Source of the DNA: JAUXLW01 sp964195005
GTDB taxonomy: Bacteria > Actinomycetota > Acidimicrobiia > Spongiisociales > SHLN01
Length of the DNA stretch: 27,607 nt
Assembly: GCA_964195005.1 (NCBI GenBank)
Contig: CAXMOO010000178.1
Span: forward strand, 1 to 27,607
Direction of reading: 5' to 3'
The notes below the pieces were generated by a model. It worked only from the letters and a program-made list of their open reading frames with translations. It was not told the origin of the DNA and did not search any database. Below are positions 6,621 through 15,528 of the stretch, one piece after another (positions within the stretch are counted from its first letter, which is position 1; every line of letters begins with the position of its first letter). Made by a program: the position numbers and the translations under genes.

Positions 6621-7379
6621 GTGCGGCGGCCTCCCTCCCGACCGGATATGTGGCCCGATGGTCTGGTGCCCGGCTACCGGCAGGTGTCAGACGTGCTGAG
6701 TACGCTCGATCTGGACGATGAAAGCAGCATGATGAGCAGCGTGGCGATCAATCTGGGCGCAGGAGAAACGGCCGTCGTCGGCTACGGTCTATTGCTCTCG
6801 CGAGACACGATCGACAAGACGCTCGGTCGGATCTACGAGGGTCCCTTCGCTTCATGCCACATCGACGGGTGGCGCAGGTCGTGGGATGTGTCCATGCCCA
6901 ACGCGGCCTTCTACTACGAAGAGGAAGGCGCTCGCGTCTATCCAGAGCAGATCCTGTATCTCAACGTGCGCCGCGATTCCGGCACACTGATGAACTGCAC
7001 CGTATTCGTCCTCCGAGAAGACGAGCTCGCAGTGATGCATGGCAGGGAGTGGATCTACGACGGGCTTGTTGTCACGACCGACCTCAGGGGTGTCCGTATC
7101 GAGGGGGGTGACTCCCTGATGTATGTTGGGAAGGCAGAACACCGAGTTCGATCCGCCACGAGCCCCCGCGATGTCGCTTTGCGCAAGTCCTACCTCCGAA
7201 TGCTGGATCGTGTCCTTGACGCGGTCGATCCTGCCATCCGGGCCGAGTACCGTCAGACGACGGATCCCATGCCCGAGCACCTGGTGATCGACGACTCGCT
7301 GGACCGTGATAGGCCCAACCCGTGGGAGGCCGCCGGGCACAATTTCCGCCCCGAATTACCGCAAGAAGGGGCGCACTGA
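6621..7379 (+). CDS. Gamma-glutamylcyclotransferase-like protein
   Basis: The segment TAVVGYGLLLSRDTIDKTLG (near residue 50) looks like the N-terminal substrate-binding YGS/YGxLL loop of the gamma-glutamylcyclotransferase/AIG2-like fold. It is followed by YEGPFASCHIDGWRRSWDV and a barrel-like stretch with NVRRDSGTLMNCTVFVLRED. These enzymes release 5-oxoproline from gamma-glutamyl amines, but I cannot confirm the catalytic Glu, so the activity is unproven. The remaining half (VALRKSYLRMLDRVLDAVDP, then a Pro-rich tail) is less familiar. I chose the GTG at 6621 because AGAGG lies 9 nt upstream; 6615 (GTG), 6648 and 6729 (ATG) are alternatives. It stands alone on the plus strand, divergent from the membrane protein. 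Confidence 0.6.
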   Translation: MRRPPSRPDMWPDGLVPGYRQVSDVLSTLDLDDESSMMSSVAINLGAGETAVVGYGLLLSRDTIDKTLGRIYEGPFASCHIDGWRRSWDVSMPNAAFYYEEEGARVYPEQILYLNVRRDSGTLMNCTVFVLREDELAVMHGREWIYDGLVVTTDLRGVRIEGGDSLMYVGKAEHRVRSATSPRDVALRKSYLRMLDRVLDAVDPAIRAEYRQTTDPMPEHLVIDDSLDRDRPNPWEAAGHNFRPELPQEGAH

Positions 7380-7579
7380 GCACGGCCTGGGGACGCGGGC
7401 CGGATGACCTTGAGCCCGCAGCCGATTGGGCGCATGCTCACATGACGGGTTTCAGGGCTGCAATACGGGGCGACATCGCGCGCTAACGCCTTTTGTGGCG
7501 GCTAGAAGTCCAGAGTCACAAGACGTAGCATCAACGAGAAACCTCCGGATGTTGGGCGTCAAGCTCAGTGAGGGCGTCG

Positions 7580-8902
7580 ATGGCTCCAGACACTCGATAT
7601 ACCAAGAGCGGCGATGTACACATCGCCTATCAGGTTGTGGGAGACGGTTCCCGTGACCTCGTGTACCTGCCCGGCATTTTCGCCCATATCGAGCTCCAAT
7701 GGGAGGAGCCCTCCTACGCCCGGTTCCTACGGCGGCTGAGCTCGTTCAGTCGTCTCATTGCGCTGGATATGCGCGGAACGGGCCTCTCGGACCGATCGGC
7801 TCAGCTTCCACTGCTCGAACATCAGATGGACGACGTCACCTCGGTCCTCGACGCGGTGGGATCAGACCGGGCTGTGCTGTTCGGCGTTTCCCAGAGCGGT
7901 CCGATGGCGGCTCTCTACGCGGCCACGAACCCCCAACGAACGCAGGCTCTCATTCTCTACGGTGCCTACGCTTCCTCGGTGGCGAGGCCTGGCTATCCGT
8001 GGGGTCGGTCGCCCGCCTGGGTCGAGGAGTTTCATCAGGCACTCGATTCGAATTGGGGTCAGGGAGCCTTCCTGGGGGATGTTGCTCCCAGTCGCCAGCG
8101 TGACGATAGGTTTCGACGGTGGTGGGGTCGATTCGAGCGTTACTCGTCGTCGCCGGGCAACGCTCTTGCCTTTGGCCAAGCTCATGTCCAGGACGACGTG
8201 AGAGATGTGCTGCCGACGATCTCGGTGCCGACTCTCGTCATACAGCGAGATTCGGACTCATATCGTGAGGTGGGACACGGGCGCTTCCTGGCAAGCCATA
8301 TTCCCGGGGCCAAATATGTCGAGGTGCCCGGTTCGGACCACCTGCCCTACGTCGGAGACCAGGACGCCATCGTCGATGAGATCGAAGAGTTTCTGACCGG
8401 CGTGCGTCCTGGGGCCGAGCCGCAACGTGTGCTGGCCACCGTTCTGTTCACGGACATCGTTGGCTCGACCGAGATGGCTGCCAACCTGGGAGATCGTGAG
8501 TGGCGCAACCTGTTGGAAGCGCACTTCCTCAGGGCAGAACAGGTCCTGGAGCGATACCGGGGGCTTCTCATCAAGACGACGGGCGACGGTTTGTTGGCCA
8601 CATTCGACGGGCCGGCCCGTGCGATTCGTTGTGCGACCGAAATACTCCACTCGGTCAAGGACATAGGCATCCATATTCGGGCCGGGCTTCACACCGGGGA
8701 GGTCGAGCTTCTCGGCGAGGATATTGGTGGGATCGGCGTTCATATCGCCGCCCGGGTGGCGGCCCTTGCGAAGTCGGACGAGATCCTCGCCTCGCGCACC
8801 GTCAAGGATCTAGTGGCGGGATCAGGAATCGAGTTTAAGGACAGGGGAACACATACCCTCAAAGGCGTGCCCGACGAATGGCAGCTGTTCGCTATCCGAT
8901 GA
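7580..8902 (+). CDS. Alpha/beta-hydrolase fused to a class III adenylate/guanylate cyclase domain
   Basis: A 440-residue two-domain signalling protein. Residues about 5-275 form an alpha/beta hydrolase: IALDMRGTGLSDRS, nucleophile elbow GVSQSGP (Ser104), acid candidates in QRDSD, and histidine in GSDHLPY (His254). Residues about 284-440 are a class III nucleotide cyclase: LFTDIVGSTEMA (metal Asp292), IKTTGDGLLATFDG (Lys332, Asp336), GLHTGEVEL, and GVHIAARVAALA. The transition-state Asn of the usual VNxAAR motif is His388. This fusion recurs in actinobacteria, where the hydrolase part may act as a small-molecule sensor; that role is inference. The start is the ATG at 7580, preceded by GAGGG. 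It is convergent with the methyltransferase gene. Confidence 0.92.
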   Translation: MAPDTRYTKSGDVHIAYQVVGDGSRDLVYLPGIFAHIELQWEEPSYARFLRRLSSFSRLIALDMRGTGLSDRSAQLPLLEHQMDDVTSVLDAVGSDRAVLFGVSQSGPMAALYAATNPQRTQALILYGAYASSVARPGYPWGRSPAWVEEFHQALDSNWGQGAFLGDVAPSRQRDDRFRRWWGRFERYSSSPGNALAFGQAHVQDDVRDVLPTISVPTLVIQRDSDSYREVGHGRFLASHIPGAKYVEVPGSDHLPYVGDQDAIVDEIEEFLTGVRPGAEPQRVLATVLFTDIVGSTEMAANLGDREWRNLLEAHFLRAEQVLERYRGLLIKTTGDGLLATFDGPARAIRCATEILHSVKDIGIHIRAGLHTGEVELLGEDIGGIGVHIAARVAALAKSDEILASRTVKDLVAGSGIEFKDRGTHTLKGVPDEWQLFAIR

Positions 8903-8955
8903 GCACGGGTGCACTCTCCAGTAGGCATTCCCCTAGGTGTGAGCGGCTTAGGTAG

Positions 8956-9639
8956 CTAGAACCGGGTCGCTTTGATCATGTAGAAGTGATCGCCGTGATG
9001 TTCGAGAGACGCATCCCAGCCTCGTTTCATGAATAGGTCAAGCACGTCGGCCGGATTGTGACCTACCTTTACCAGCCGATAGTCCCGGCCGTCCTGCACG
9101 GTCCGGTGCGAGACCCATGCGTCGTCGTTCCGAGCCGCGGCGACAGCAAGCCCTGGATCGTCAAACGTGTGCTCATCCACCAGGACATTCGTGCCTCCCG
9201 ACCTGCAGGCACTCTCGATTTGAGATACAAAGTTCGACACGAGCATTGGTGGGATATGGCACAACCAGAAGGATGAGAAAACAGTGTCGTAGAGACGATC
9301 CGGATTCCATTTGAACAAATCCGTAGTCACGAATTCAACATCCCGGCCCTGGAAGCGTGTTCGGGCGATTTCAAGAGCACCCGCAGATGCGTCAACCAGC
9401 GTCACAGTTTCCGCCGAGTCGATGAAGAGTTCTGTCCAACTGCCCGTCCCTGCGGCAAGGTCAAGAACGGCACCCGTTAGCCGGGCAGAGCGAACCTGGT
9501 TCCTGAGTTGTTGCCACTCGGCGTAGACGGAGTCCGACTGATCAGGTTCCATACTGTCGTCGTACTCGGGAGCCCTCGCCTGAAAGTAAGCGATCTGCTC
9601 CTTGATCAGCTGATCCTGTGGTTCCTCAACCTGACTCAC
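8956..9639 (-). CDS. Class I SAM-dependent methyltransferase
   Basis: A 227-residue protein with a Rossmann-type methyltransferase core. Motif I is VLDLAAGTGSWTE (about 58-70), the acidic end of strand 2 is VTLVDASAGALEIAR, motif II-like is VEFVTTDLFKW, and FSSFWLCHIPP follows as the motif IV region. The N-terminal IAYFQARAPEYDDSM is a common lead-in for small-molecule methyltransferases. The C-terminal part (HRTVQDGRDYRLVK and WDASLEHHGDHFYMIKATRF) completes the fold. The substrate is not evident. The start is a GTG at 9639 with only a weak upstream purine stretch. It is divergent from the ACT-domain gene and 53 bp from the convergent hydrolase-cyclase. Confidence 0.85.
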   Translation of the reverse strand: MSQVEEPQDQLIKEQIAYFQARAPEYDDSMEPDQSDSVYAEWQQLRNQVRSARLTGAVLDLAAGTGSWTELFIDSAETVTLVDASAGALEIARTRFQGRDVEFVTTDLFKWNPDRLYDTVFSSFWLCHIPPMLVSNFVSQIESACRSGGTNVLVDEHTFDDPGLAVAAARNDDAWVSHRTVQDGRDYRLVKVGHNPADVLDLFMKRGWDASLEHHGDHFYMIKATRF

Positions 9640-9757
9640 ATCACCAGTTTACGAGGCGGGACATCTACCAAATTTGGGGTCCCGAGAGGTGCGTGTTGGT
9701 CGGGCAGCGACGCTGGATAACGTGTACCTTTGTCTTTGCGGGGAGGAAAGGAGAATT

Positions 9758-10126
9758 ATGGCTCGGGACATCACAGTGATTATCGAGGACAAGCCGGGGA
9801 CACTCGCCGAAATGGGTGAAGCGCTCGGCAACGCTGGCATCAATATCAAGGGTGGCTGTGGCCTGCCCTTCGAGGGTCGGGGGATCATCCACCTGCTGGT
9901 CGACGATCCTGATGCCGCTATAGCGGCGCTGGCCGGCGCCGGCATCGAGGCGCATACTCCGGTCTCGGTGATCCAGAAGAAGCTTCAGGACCATCCGGGC
10001 GAGCTGGGCGAACTGACAAGACGCATGGGCGACGCCGGAATCAACGTCTACATGTTCTACTTGTCGGCCGATGGCGAGATCGTGTTGGGAGTTGACGACA
10101 TCGAGAAGGCTGGCGCCGTCAGCTAG
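9758..10126 (+). CDS. Two-ACT-domain small regulatory or binding protein
   Basis: A 122-residue protein made of two ACT-like units. The first is ITVIIEDKPGTLAEMGEALG with AGINIKGGCGLPFEG. The second is LQDHPGELGELTRRMGDAGI followed by NVYMFYLSADGEIVLGVDD. ACT domains usually bind amino acids as allosteric effectors, and free-standing two-ACT proteins are common in actinobacteria. No catalytic domain is attached. The ATG at 9758 is preceded by a strong AAAGGAG at 5-6 nt; the longer open frame from 9674 is not needed. Its partner enzyme cannot be inferred from the neighbours. Confidence 0.85.
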   Translation: MARDITVIIEDKPGTLAEMGEALGNAGINIKGGCGLPFEGRGIIHLLVDDPDAAIAALAGAGIEAHTPVSVIQKKLQDHPGELGELTRRMGDAGINVYMFYLSADGEIVLGVDDIEKAGAVS

Positions 10127-10135
10127 GTCGCCACG

Positions 10136-10151
10136 GGAGCTTCTCCTTTTT
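10136..10151 (+). terminator. Weak candidate intrinsic terminator after the ACT gene
   Basis: GGAG, a 3-nt CTT loop, CTCC and a TTTTT run occur 10 nt after the ACT gene stop. The stem is only 4-5 bp, so this is suggestive rather than convincing. Confidence 0.35.
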
Positions 10152-10336
10152 GACCAGTTTTCAGAGGCGCTTATAGCCAGGTCATGCGCGAGACTTGACG
10201 TGCCGACCTAGGCGAAGTGCTTGATATCCGGGAGTCCGTCTCCGTACGGGATCGGGTTCACCGCCGACATCCTCTACGTGGGCCTCCTGCCATGCGGTGT
10301 TGTCCTCGACGGAGTCCCGATCAACGGTGAGAGCTC

Positions 10337-10942
10337 CTACTCGCTGGTGCTGAACGGCGGATACTGATCGGTCAGCAGAAACGCGTACGCGCTTAGACGC
10401 GTGAAGTAGCGGAACGTGCTGATCACGAAGTTCCGCATCCCCTCCGGGTAGCGGCCTGTGAAGAGCACCGCGAACCAGGCTAGGAACGTCAGGAAGGCGG
10501 CGATGAGGAAGAATACGTAGCCGACAATGTACAGCGGGATCAGAAGGATGAGGCGAAAGAACACCGTAAGCCGGTTACGTCCGTCCAATTCTGCTTGGAC
10601 CGACAGCTGGATCGAGTGGTCGCCCGGGTCGTCGGCGACTGTGTCAAAGCTGAACGGCGGATAGTCCTCGGTGAGCCAGACTGTGAAACCGATCGTTCTC
10701 GCCGTGTAGCGCTGGTACATGATCATGAAGTTGGCCATACCCTCGGGAAGTTTCCCGGTGATGACGATGATGAACCAGCTGATAAACACAATGATCCCGT
10801 TGACGGCGCCGATGACGTACAGGATGATCTGGTGGGGTATCGCCATGAGCCAGTGCACGAGGGGCCGCCAGTTGGCGACCTCGTTGCTCTCTGGGACGGT
10901 CAGCTGGACGGGATACCCGGCCGTTGCTGTTGCGTCGACCAT
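10337..10942 (-). CDS. DUF4389 membrane protein with internally duplicated domain
   Basis: A 201-residue membrane protein with four hydrophobic segments arranged as two similar halves. The first half has IPHQIILYVIGAVNGIIVFI, SWFIIVITGKLPEGMANFMI and LTEDYPPFS. The second has LILLIPLYIVGYVFFLIAAF, WFAVLFTGRYPEGMRNFVIS and LLTDQYPPFS. The repeated TGxxPEGMxNF and YPPFS motifs match the DUF4389 family, whose function is unknown. I chose the ATG at 10942, preceded by AAGGGG at 6 nt; the frame is open to 10975 through a GTG. It is divergent from the membrane protein at 11196. Confidence 0.85.
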   Translation of the reverse strand: MVDATATAGYPVQLTVPESNEVANWRPLVHWLMAIPHQIILYVIGAVNGIIVFISWFIIVITGKLPEGMANFMIMYQRYTARTIGFTVWLTEDYPPFSFDTVADDPGDHSIQLSVQAELDGRNRLTVFFRLILLIPLYIVGYVFFLIAAFLTFLAWFAVLFTGRYPEGMRNFVISTFRYFTRLSAYAFLLTDQYPPFSTSE

Positions 10943-11195
10943 TCTCGTCCCCTTGGTTGGCTCCACGCGTGGCACAGCCTAGCTGAGGGGTCGGGTCGCA
11001 TTGGGGACTCTTGCGGTGCAGGGAACAGGTGGGTTCTCGCCGAAGATCAGGTGAGGGCAACATTTATTGCCGTTCGGGTGTCTCAGCATGTCACCCGGAT
11101 CGAAGCCTCGGTCGTCTGTCAAGTAGGACGGACAAACAGCCGGGGAGAATGGTACCTAGGTGGACGAGGAGCAATCTGTAGCTGGGGACACAGGC

Positions 11196-11837
11196 ATGGC
11201 GTCCCGCGACAACTCGCAACGCCCCCACCGCAGCGGAGCGATCGACGCGACCCTGACTTCGGTAGGAGTCGGGGCGGTGGCCGGTACGTTGGCGGGCTTC
11301 GTCTGGGGGGGCGTCGGAGGACGGGTAGCCATGCGTATCCTCTTTCTGACATCGGACGAGCGACTCAGGGGCCTTATTTCAGACGATGGATTCGAAATCG
11401 GTCGTATCTCCGGCGACACCATCTTCCTTCTGATCTTCACCTCGATTCTGGGTGCGCTTGCGGGTCTCGTGTACGGACTCTTGAGGATGTTGCTCAGAGG
11501 CCCCAAATGGTTGGTCGCGAGTGCCGTTGGCGCTACGGTCGCTGCGGGAGCGGGCGGCGGGCTTATCGTTAGGGCCGACGGAATCGACTTCCGGGTGCTC
11601 GAACCACTGTGGCTCGCGGTCGGTTTGTTCCTGTTGATTCCAGGGGCTTGGGGGGTGACCGTCGTTCTGTTGACCGAGCGATTGCTACGACCTGGCACCC
11701 TGTACCAGAAGCTGCCCTCCCAGATCAACAAGCGGTATTGGGGTCCCATCGGCAACACTCTCGGATGGCTCATCCTGACGGGCATAACGACAATTGGCCT
11801 GATCGATCTCACTCGCGATCTGGCCACACTCACCTGA
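11196..11837 (+). CDS. Multi-TM membrane protein of unknown function
   Basis: A 213-residue hydrophobic protein with about five TM segments. The first is Gly-rich (VGAVAGTLAGFVWGGVGGRV), followed by AMRILFLTSDERLRGLISDD, a segment TIFLLIFTSILGALAGLVYG, then WLVASAVGATVAAGAGGG, LWLAVGLFLLIPGAWGVTVV and a C-terminal LGWLILTGITTIGLIDL. The GGxGGRVAMRIL...SDDGFEIG pattern recurs in actinobacterial hypothetical membrane proteins that I cannot name. GGGGA 7 nt upstream favours the ATG at 11196; a GTG at 11160 would add 12 residues. It is convergent with the broken kinase gene, and no partner is evident. Confidence 0.72.
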   Translation: MASRDNSQRPHRSGAIDATLTSVGVGAVAGTLAGFVWGGVGGRVAMRILFLTSDERLRGLISDDGFEIGRISGDTIFLLIFTSILGALAGLVYGLLRMLLRGPKWLVASAVGATVAAGAGGGLIVRADGIDFRVLEPLWLAVGLFLLIPGAWGVTVVLLTERLLRPGTLYQKLPSQINKRYWGPIGNTLGWLILTGITTIGLIDLTRDLATLT

Positions 11838-11916
11838 CGTGCCCCACCATGCCCTCCTCCACCAAGTTCGAGACACGCGTCATGTGGAATCCCGGGGTCA
11901 CAACTGTGGAACTCTG

Positions 11917-13307
11917 TTAGGGCGGTGGATGGCCTGCCGGGAATGAGGCAGTGAACAGTGCTCCGCCTTCGGCCCGGTTGGCGGCGATGATCGTTCCGCC
12001 GTGAGCGCTCACTATCTCCCTGGCGATGGCCAGTCCGAGCCCGTATCCCGCGGAATTGCGGGCCGGATCGGCGCGGTAGAAGCGCTCGAACAGGCGGTCG
12101 ACGTGCTCGGTTTCGATGCCGGCACCGTCGTCGGCCACGCTGAGGGTGATGGTGCCATTGTCCGGAACCACCGTTAGCTCGGTGTGTCCATCGCGTACTT
12201 GGCAGCGTTTTCCAACAAGATCACCATTAGTCGTGTCAGGGAGGACTCGTCACCGCTAATTACGGCGTGGCCATCGGTGCGGATCGAGACTCCGGGGCGC
12301 TTGCGGACCACATCGTGAGCCAGGGCGCCGAGATCAATGGGCTGGTGCTCGACACCGCGCCCGGCATCGACAGAGGCCAGGATCAACAGGTCGTTGACCA
12401 GGCCGCTCATCCGCTTCCCCTCGCTGACGATGTCTTCGATTGCGCTATCGCGATCGGAATCGGCTGCCTCCGGACGCTGCGCCAGGAACTCGGCGTTGTT
12501 GCGGATTGTCGTCAGGGGGCTGCGGAGTTCGTGCGAGGCATCGGCGACGAAGCGACGCTGGGCAGCCAGCGAGTCTGAGAGCTCGTGGCGGGTGGTCTCG
12601 AGCCCTTCGAGCATGCCATTGAAGCTGCGGGTCAGGACTCCCACCTCGTCCCTGTTGTTGCCGGCCGGGGGTAGGCGCCGGGAAAGGTCACCCGTCTCCC
12701 GGATCTCTTCGGTGGTGTCGGCCAGCCGCTTGAGCGGGCGCAGGGCCCGTCCGGCCACCAGCCAGCCGACAATGCTGGCGGCGATGGTCATGATGATGCC
12801 AACGATCCAGAACAGAGCGTTGAGCCCCCGCAGTTGCTCATCGATGACGGCGGTCGACTGGCCCGCTATCACCACCCCGCGCTGCTCTGCCTCTACCCGT
12901 TGCCAGGGCCGAGCGTGGATGTTGAGCTCTACGTTTGTCACCGGGCTGTAAACGACTGAGGATTCGCCTTTCTCCAGGGCTTCGACGATCACCGACGCCG
13001 GGATCGGGGGCGGTGCACCACCCGCCTGCCCGGACGAGTAAAGGACCTCTCCCGACTCATCGACCACGGCGATGAAGGGCTCGGTGCCCTCCGCCAGGTC
13101 GATCTGTACCGGAGGGTCGTCCGGCAGGAGGGCGGCGGCCCCGCCGGCCAGCTCGGTGGCGGCGGATTCGACCAGCTCGACGAGTGCCTTGTCTTGATCA
13201 TTGGGAGCCGTCTGTTGAGCAAGAAGATTGATGAGAAAGCCGAAAGCGAACATCGCCAATGCCACTACCAGGGCGCCGAATAGCGCAAGGCGGACCCGGA
13301 TCCTCAT
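11917..13307 (-). pseudogene. Sensor histidine kinase (MprB-like layout), frameshifted
   Basis: From the ATG at 13307: TM1 (LALFGALVVALAMFAFGFLI), an extracytoplasmic domain of about 130 residues, TM2 (LFWIVGIIMTIAASIVGWLV), a HAMP domain (RPLKRLADTTEEI), the H-box FVADASHELRSPLTTIRNNA with the phospho-acceptor His, and the start of the ATPase domain with the N-box LLENAAKYA. The frame then hits a stop at 12174. The rest of the ATPase domain, DDGAGI, RLFERFYRAD and GYGLGLAIAREIV, continues in another frame to 11917. The break sits at GACACACCGAG near 12180. Removing one CA, or adding one base, would restore the frame. The gene lies 1 nt after its response regulator, which is also broken. Confidence 0.85.
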
Positions 13308-13308
13308 C

Positions 13309-13986
13309 TCACGTCTCCTTGAGGATGTATCCGACACCCCGGACGGTCTGCAACAGGCGCGACTCACCGCCCTCCTCGAGCTTCTGCCGCAGATAGCGAA
13401 CCTATACGTCGACGATATTGCTGGTGGTGTCGCCGTCCAGGTCCCACACCGCTTCGCGGATCCGGGATCTGCTCAAGACGACGCGGGGGTTGCGGGCGAA
13501 GTACTCGAGGAAATGAACTCAAGCGTGGTGAGCTCCACGTTCCGGGTGCCGCGCCGCTCTCCCATCGACGCAACGTCGATCTCCAGGTCCGCGAAGGTGA
13601 GGATCTCCCTCTCCTCCGGCGGGTGGCGGCGCAGCAACGCTCGTACCCTGGCCAGGCAGCTCGTCGTGAGCGAATGGCTTGATCAGGTAGTCGTCGGCCC
13701 CTGCCTCGAGACCGTCAACCCGGTCGGGAACTGAAGTACGCGCGGTCAGCATGAGGATGGGTGTGTTGTTGCCGGCCCGTCGCAAACGGCGAGCCACTTC
13801 GAGGCCGTCGTAGCCGGGCATCATGACGTCGAGGACGATGAGGTCGGGGTCCCCGGAGCCTGCCGCCGCCACCGCGGCCGGCCCGTTGTGGGCGACCGAC
13901 ACGTTGTAACCGGCGTAGTCCAGGGCGCGCCGCACGGATGCGGCGATCCGCTCGTCGTCGTCGACCACGAGAACACGGGGTTTCAT
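13309..13986 (-). pseudogene. OmpR-family response regulator, with two frameshifts and one nonsense codon
   Basis: The receiver domain is intact: KPRVLVVDDDERIAASVRRA (acidic pocket), phospho-acceptor Asp in DLIVLDVMMPGYDGLEVARR, and the Lys in DDYLIKPFAHDEL. At 13655-13656 an extra base shifts the frame; the correct continuation LLARVRALLRRHP is readable in the next frame. In the winged-HTH domain, after ELTTLEF (near 13510-13514), a missing base shifts it again, and LEYFARNPRVVLSRSRI then continues. A TAG at 13402-13404 replaces the Tyr of the conserved DVYVRYLRQKL. The tail LLQTVRGVGYILKET ends at 13309. All domains can still be traced, so decay is recent or some lesions are sequence errors. 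The ATG at 13986 fits the conserved start. Confidence 0.88.
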
Positions 13987-14133
13987 ACCTCTCATTATCG
14001 GCATTGAGGATTAGAGCCGAATGAGAATCACAGCCACGTGGCCAATCATGATTCACCGGGCAGATCCCCGCCGTTCAGGCGAGTTTCGCGATAGCTAGCC
14101 TCGGTCGGGACCGCGAGCGAGGAGGATTGACCC

Positions 14134-15495
14134 ATGGCCGACTACACAAAGGTGACGCTGGACGAATCCGAGATTCCCACCCAGTGGTACAACATCATTC
14201 CGGACCTCCCCTCACGCCCACCACCACCTCTGCACCCCGGCACTCGTGAGCCGATCGGCCCTGAGGACCTGGCTCCGCTCTTCCCCATGGAGCTCATTAA
14301 GCAGGAGGTCAGCCAGGAGAGCTATATCGACATTCCCGGCGAAGTGCTCGATGTGTACCGGCTCTGGCGGCCGAGCCCGTTGTACCGGGCACGGCGGCTC
14401 GAGAAGGTGCTCGACACTCCCGCCAAGATCTTCTACAAGTATGAGGGGGTGAGCCCTGCCGGTTCCCACAAGCCTAATACGTCGGTTCCGCAGGCTTTCT
14501 ACAACGCCCAGGAGGGGACCAAGAAGCTCACCACCGAAACCGGTGCCGGCCAGTGGGGTTCTGCGCTGGCGTTTGCTTGCGCCCAGTTCGGGCTGGAGTG
14601 CGAAGTGTGGCAAGTGCGGGCTTCCTATGACCAGAAGCCCGACCGCAAGACGATGATGGAAGTGTGGGGAGCCACCGTGCACCCCAGTCCGTCGGAGGTG
14701 ACTGAAGCCGGCAGGCAAATCCTCGCTCTCGATCCCGACTCGCCCGGCAGCCTCGGGATCGCCATCTCCGAGGCGGTGATGCGGGCCGCACCCGACCCGG
14801 ACGCCAAGTATGCGCTCGGCTCGGTGCTCAACCACGTTCTCCTGCACCAGACGGTCATCGGTGAGGAGGCGCTGCTGCAGATGGCCAAGGTGGACGAGAC
14901 GCCCGACCTGCTTGTGGGATGCACCGGTGGCGGATCGAACTTCGGCGGGCTGTCATTCCCGTTTCTGCGGGAGAAGCTCGCCGGCAAGATGGATCCGACC
15001 ATCCGCTGCGTGGAGCCGGCCGCGTGCCCTTCGCTCACAAAGGGCGAGTATCGATACGATTTCGGGGACACAATTGGCATGACGCCCCTGGTCAAGATGC
15101 ACACGCTCGGGCATGGATTCATCCCCGATCCCATCCACGCCGGCGGACTGCGCTACCACGGGATGTCGCCGCTCGTCTCGCACATCCATGAGCTGGGACT
15201 GGTTGAGGCCGAAGCCATTCATCAAACCGAATGCTTCGAAGGTGCGGTGACTTTTGCCAAGACCGAGGGCATCTTGCCGGCCCCCGAGCCGACCCATGCG
15301 ATCGCGGCGATGATTCGCGAGGCCAACCGTTGCAAGGAGGCGGGCGAGGAGAAGACCATCCTCACGGCCCTGTGCGGGCATGGTCACTTCGATCTGCGCT
15401 CATATGAGGTGTACCTCGACGGCAGCATGGTGGACTATGAGTACCCGGAGGAGAAGGTGGCTGCGGCCATGCAAGACGTTCCCGTGGTGGCCTAG
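14134..15495 (+). CDS. trpB: Tryptophan synthase beta chain, TrpB2 type
   Basis: A PLP enzyme of 453 residues, longer than the about 400-residue TrpB1, as expected for TrpB2. It would condense indole with serine to form tryptophan. The N-terminal region has QWYNIIPDLP and the TrpB2-like PLYRARRLEKVLDTPAKIFY. The PLP lysine is Lys113 in GSHKPNT, followed by TTETGAGQWGSALAFACAQF. The phosphate-binding loop is CTGGGSNFGG, and the end carries ALCGHGHFD. No trpA is adjacent. TrpB2 proteins often act alone, for example on free indole. The ATG at 14134 is preceded by GAGGAGG. It is divergent from the broken two-component pair. Confidence 0.93.
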   Translation: MADYTKVTLDESEIPTQWYNIIPDLPSRPPPPLHPGTREPIGPEDLAPLFPMELIKQEVSQESYIDIPGEVLDVYRLWRPSPLYRARRLEKVLDTPAKIFYKYEGVSPAGSHKPNTSVPQAFYNAQEGTKKLTTETGAGQWGSALAFACAQFGLECEVWQVRASYDQKPDRKTMMEVWGATVHPSPSEVTEAGRQILALDPDSPGSLGIAISEAVMRAAPDPDAKYALGSVLNHVLLHQTVIGEEALLQMAKVDETPDLLVGCTGGGSNFGGLSFPFLREKLAGKMDPTIRCVEPAACPSLTKGEYRYDFGDTIGMTPLVKMHTLGHGFIPDPIHAGGLRYHGMSPLVSHIHELGLVEAEAIHQTECFEGAVTFAKTEGILPAPEPTHAIAAMIREANRCKEAGEEKTILTALCGHGHFDLRSYEVYLDGSMVDYEYPEEKVAAAMQDVPVVA

Positions 15496-15528
15496 CACAG
15501 GTGGGTATCTCAAGTCCCCCGGGAGCGT

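Noticed and set aside
7485..7562. CGCTAAC followed about 65 bp later by GTTGGGC, with an imperfect hairpin, resembling an integron attC site
   Set aside because: The left box does not fit RYYYAAC, pairing between the boxes is poor, and no integrase or cassette array is present.
8903..8955. Search for a bidirectional terminator between the hydrolase-cyclase and the methyltransferase
   Set aside because: No convincing stem with a T-run is visible on either strand.
10212..10367. Plus-strand open frame reading SPYGIGFTADILYVGLLPCG onward, protein-like in composition
   Set aside because: It has no ATG or GTG start, and its last about 30 nt lie antisense to the DUF4389 gene end. It may be a tiny gene remnant, but there is too little to support a feature.
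11156..11833. Minus-strand frame of 225 codons opposite the membrane protein
   Set aside because: Its translation is Pro/Arg/Ser-rich with no domain, while the plus strand encodes a coherent multi-TM protein.
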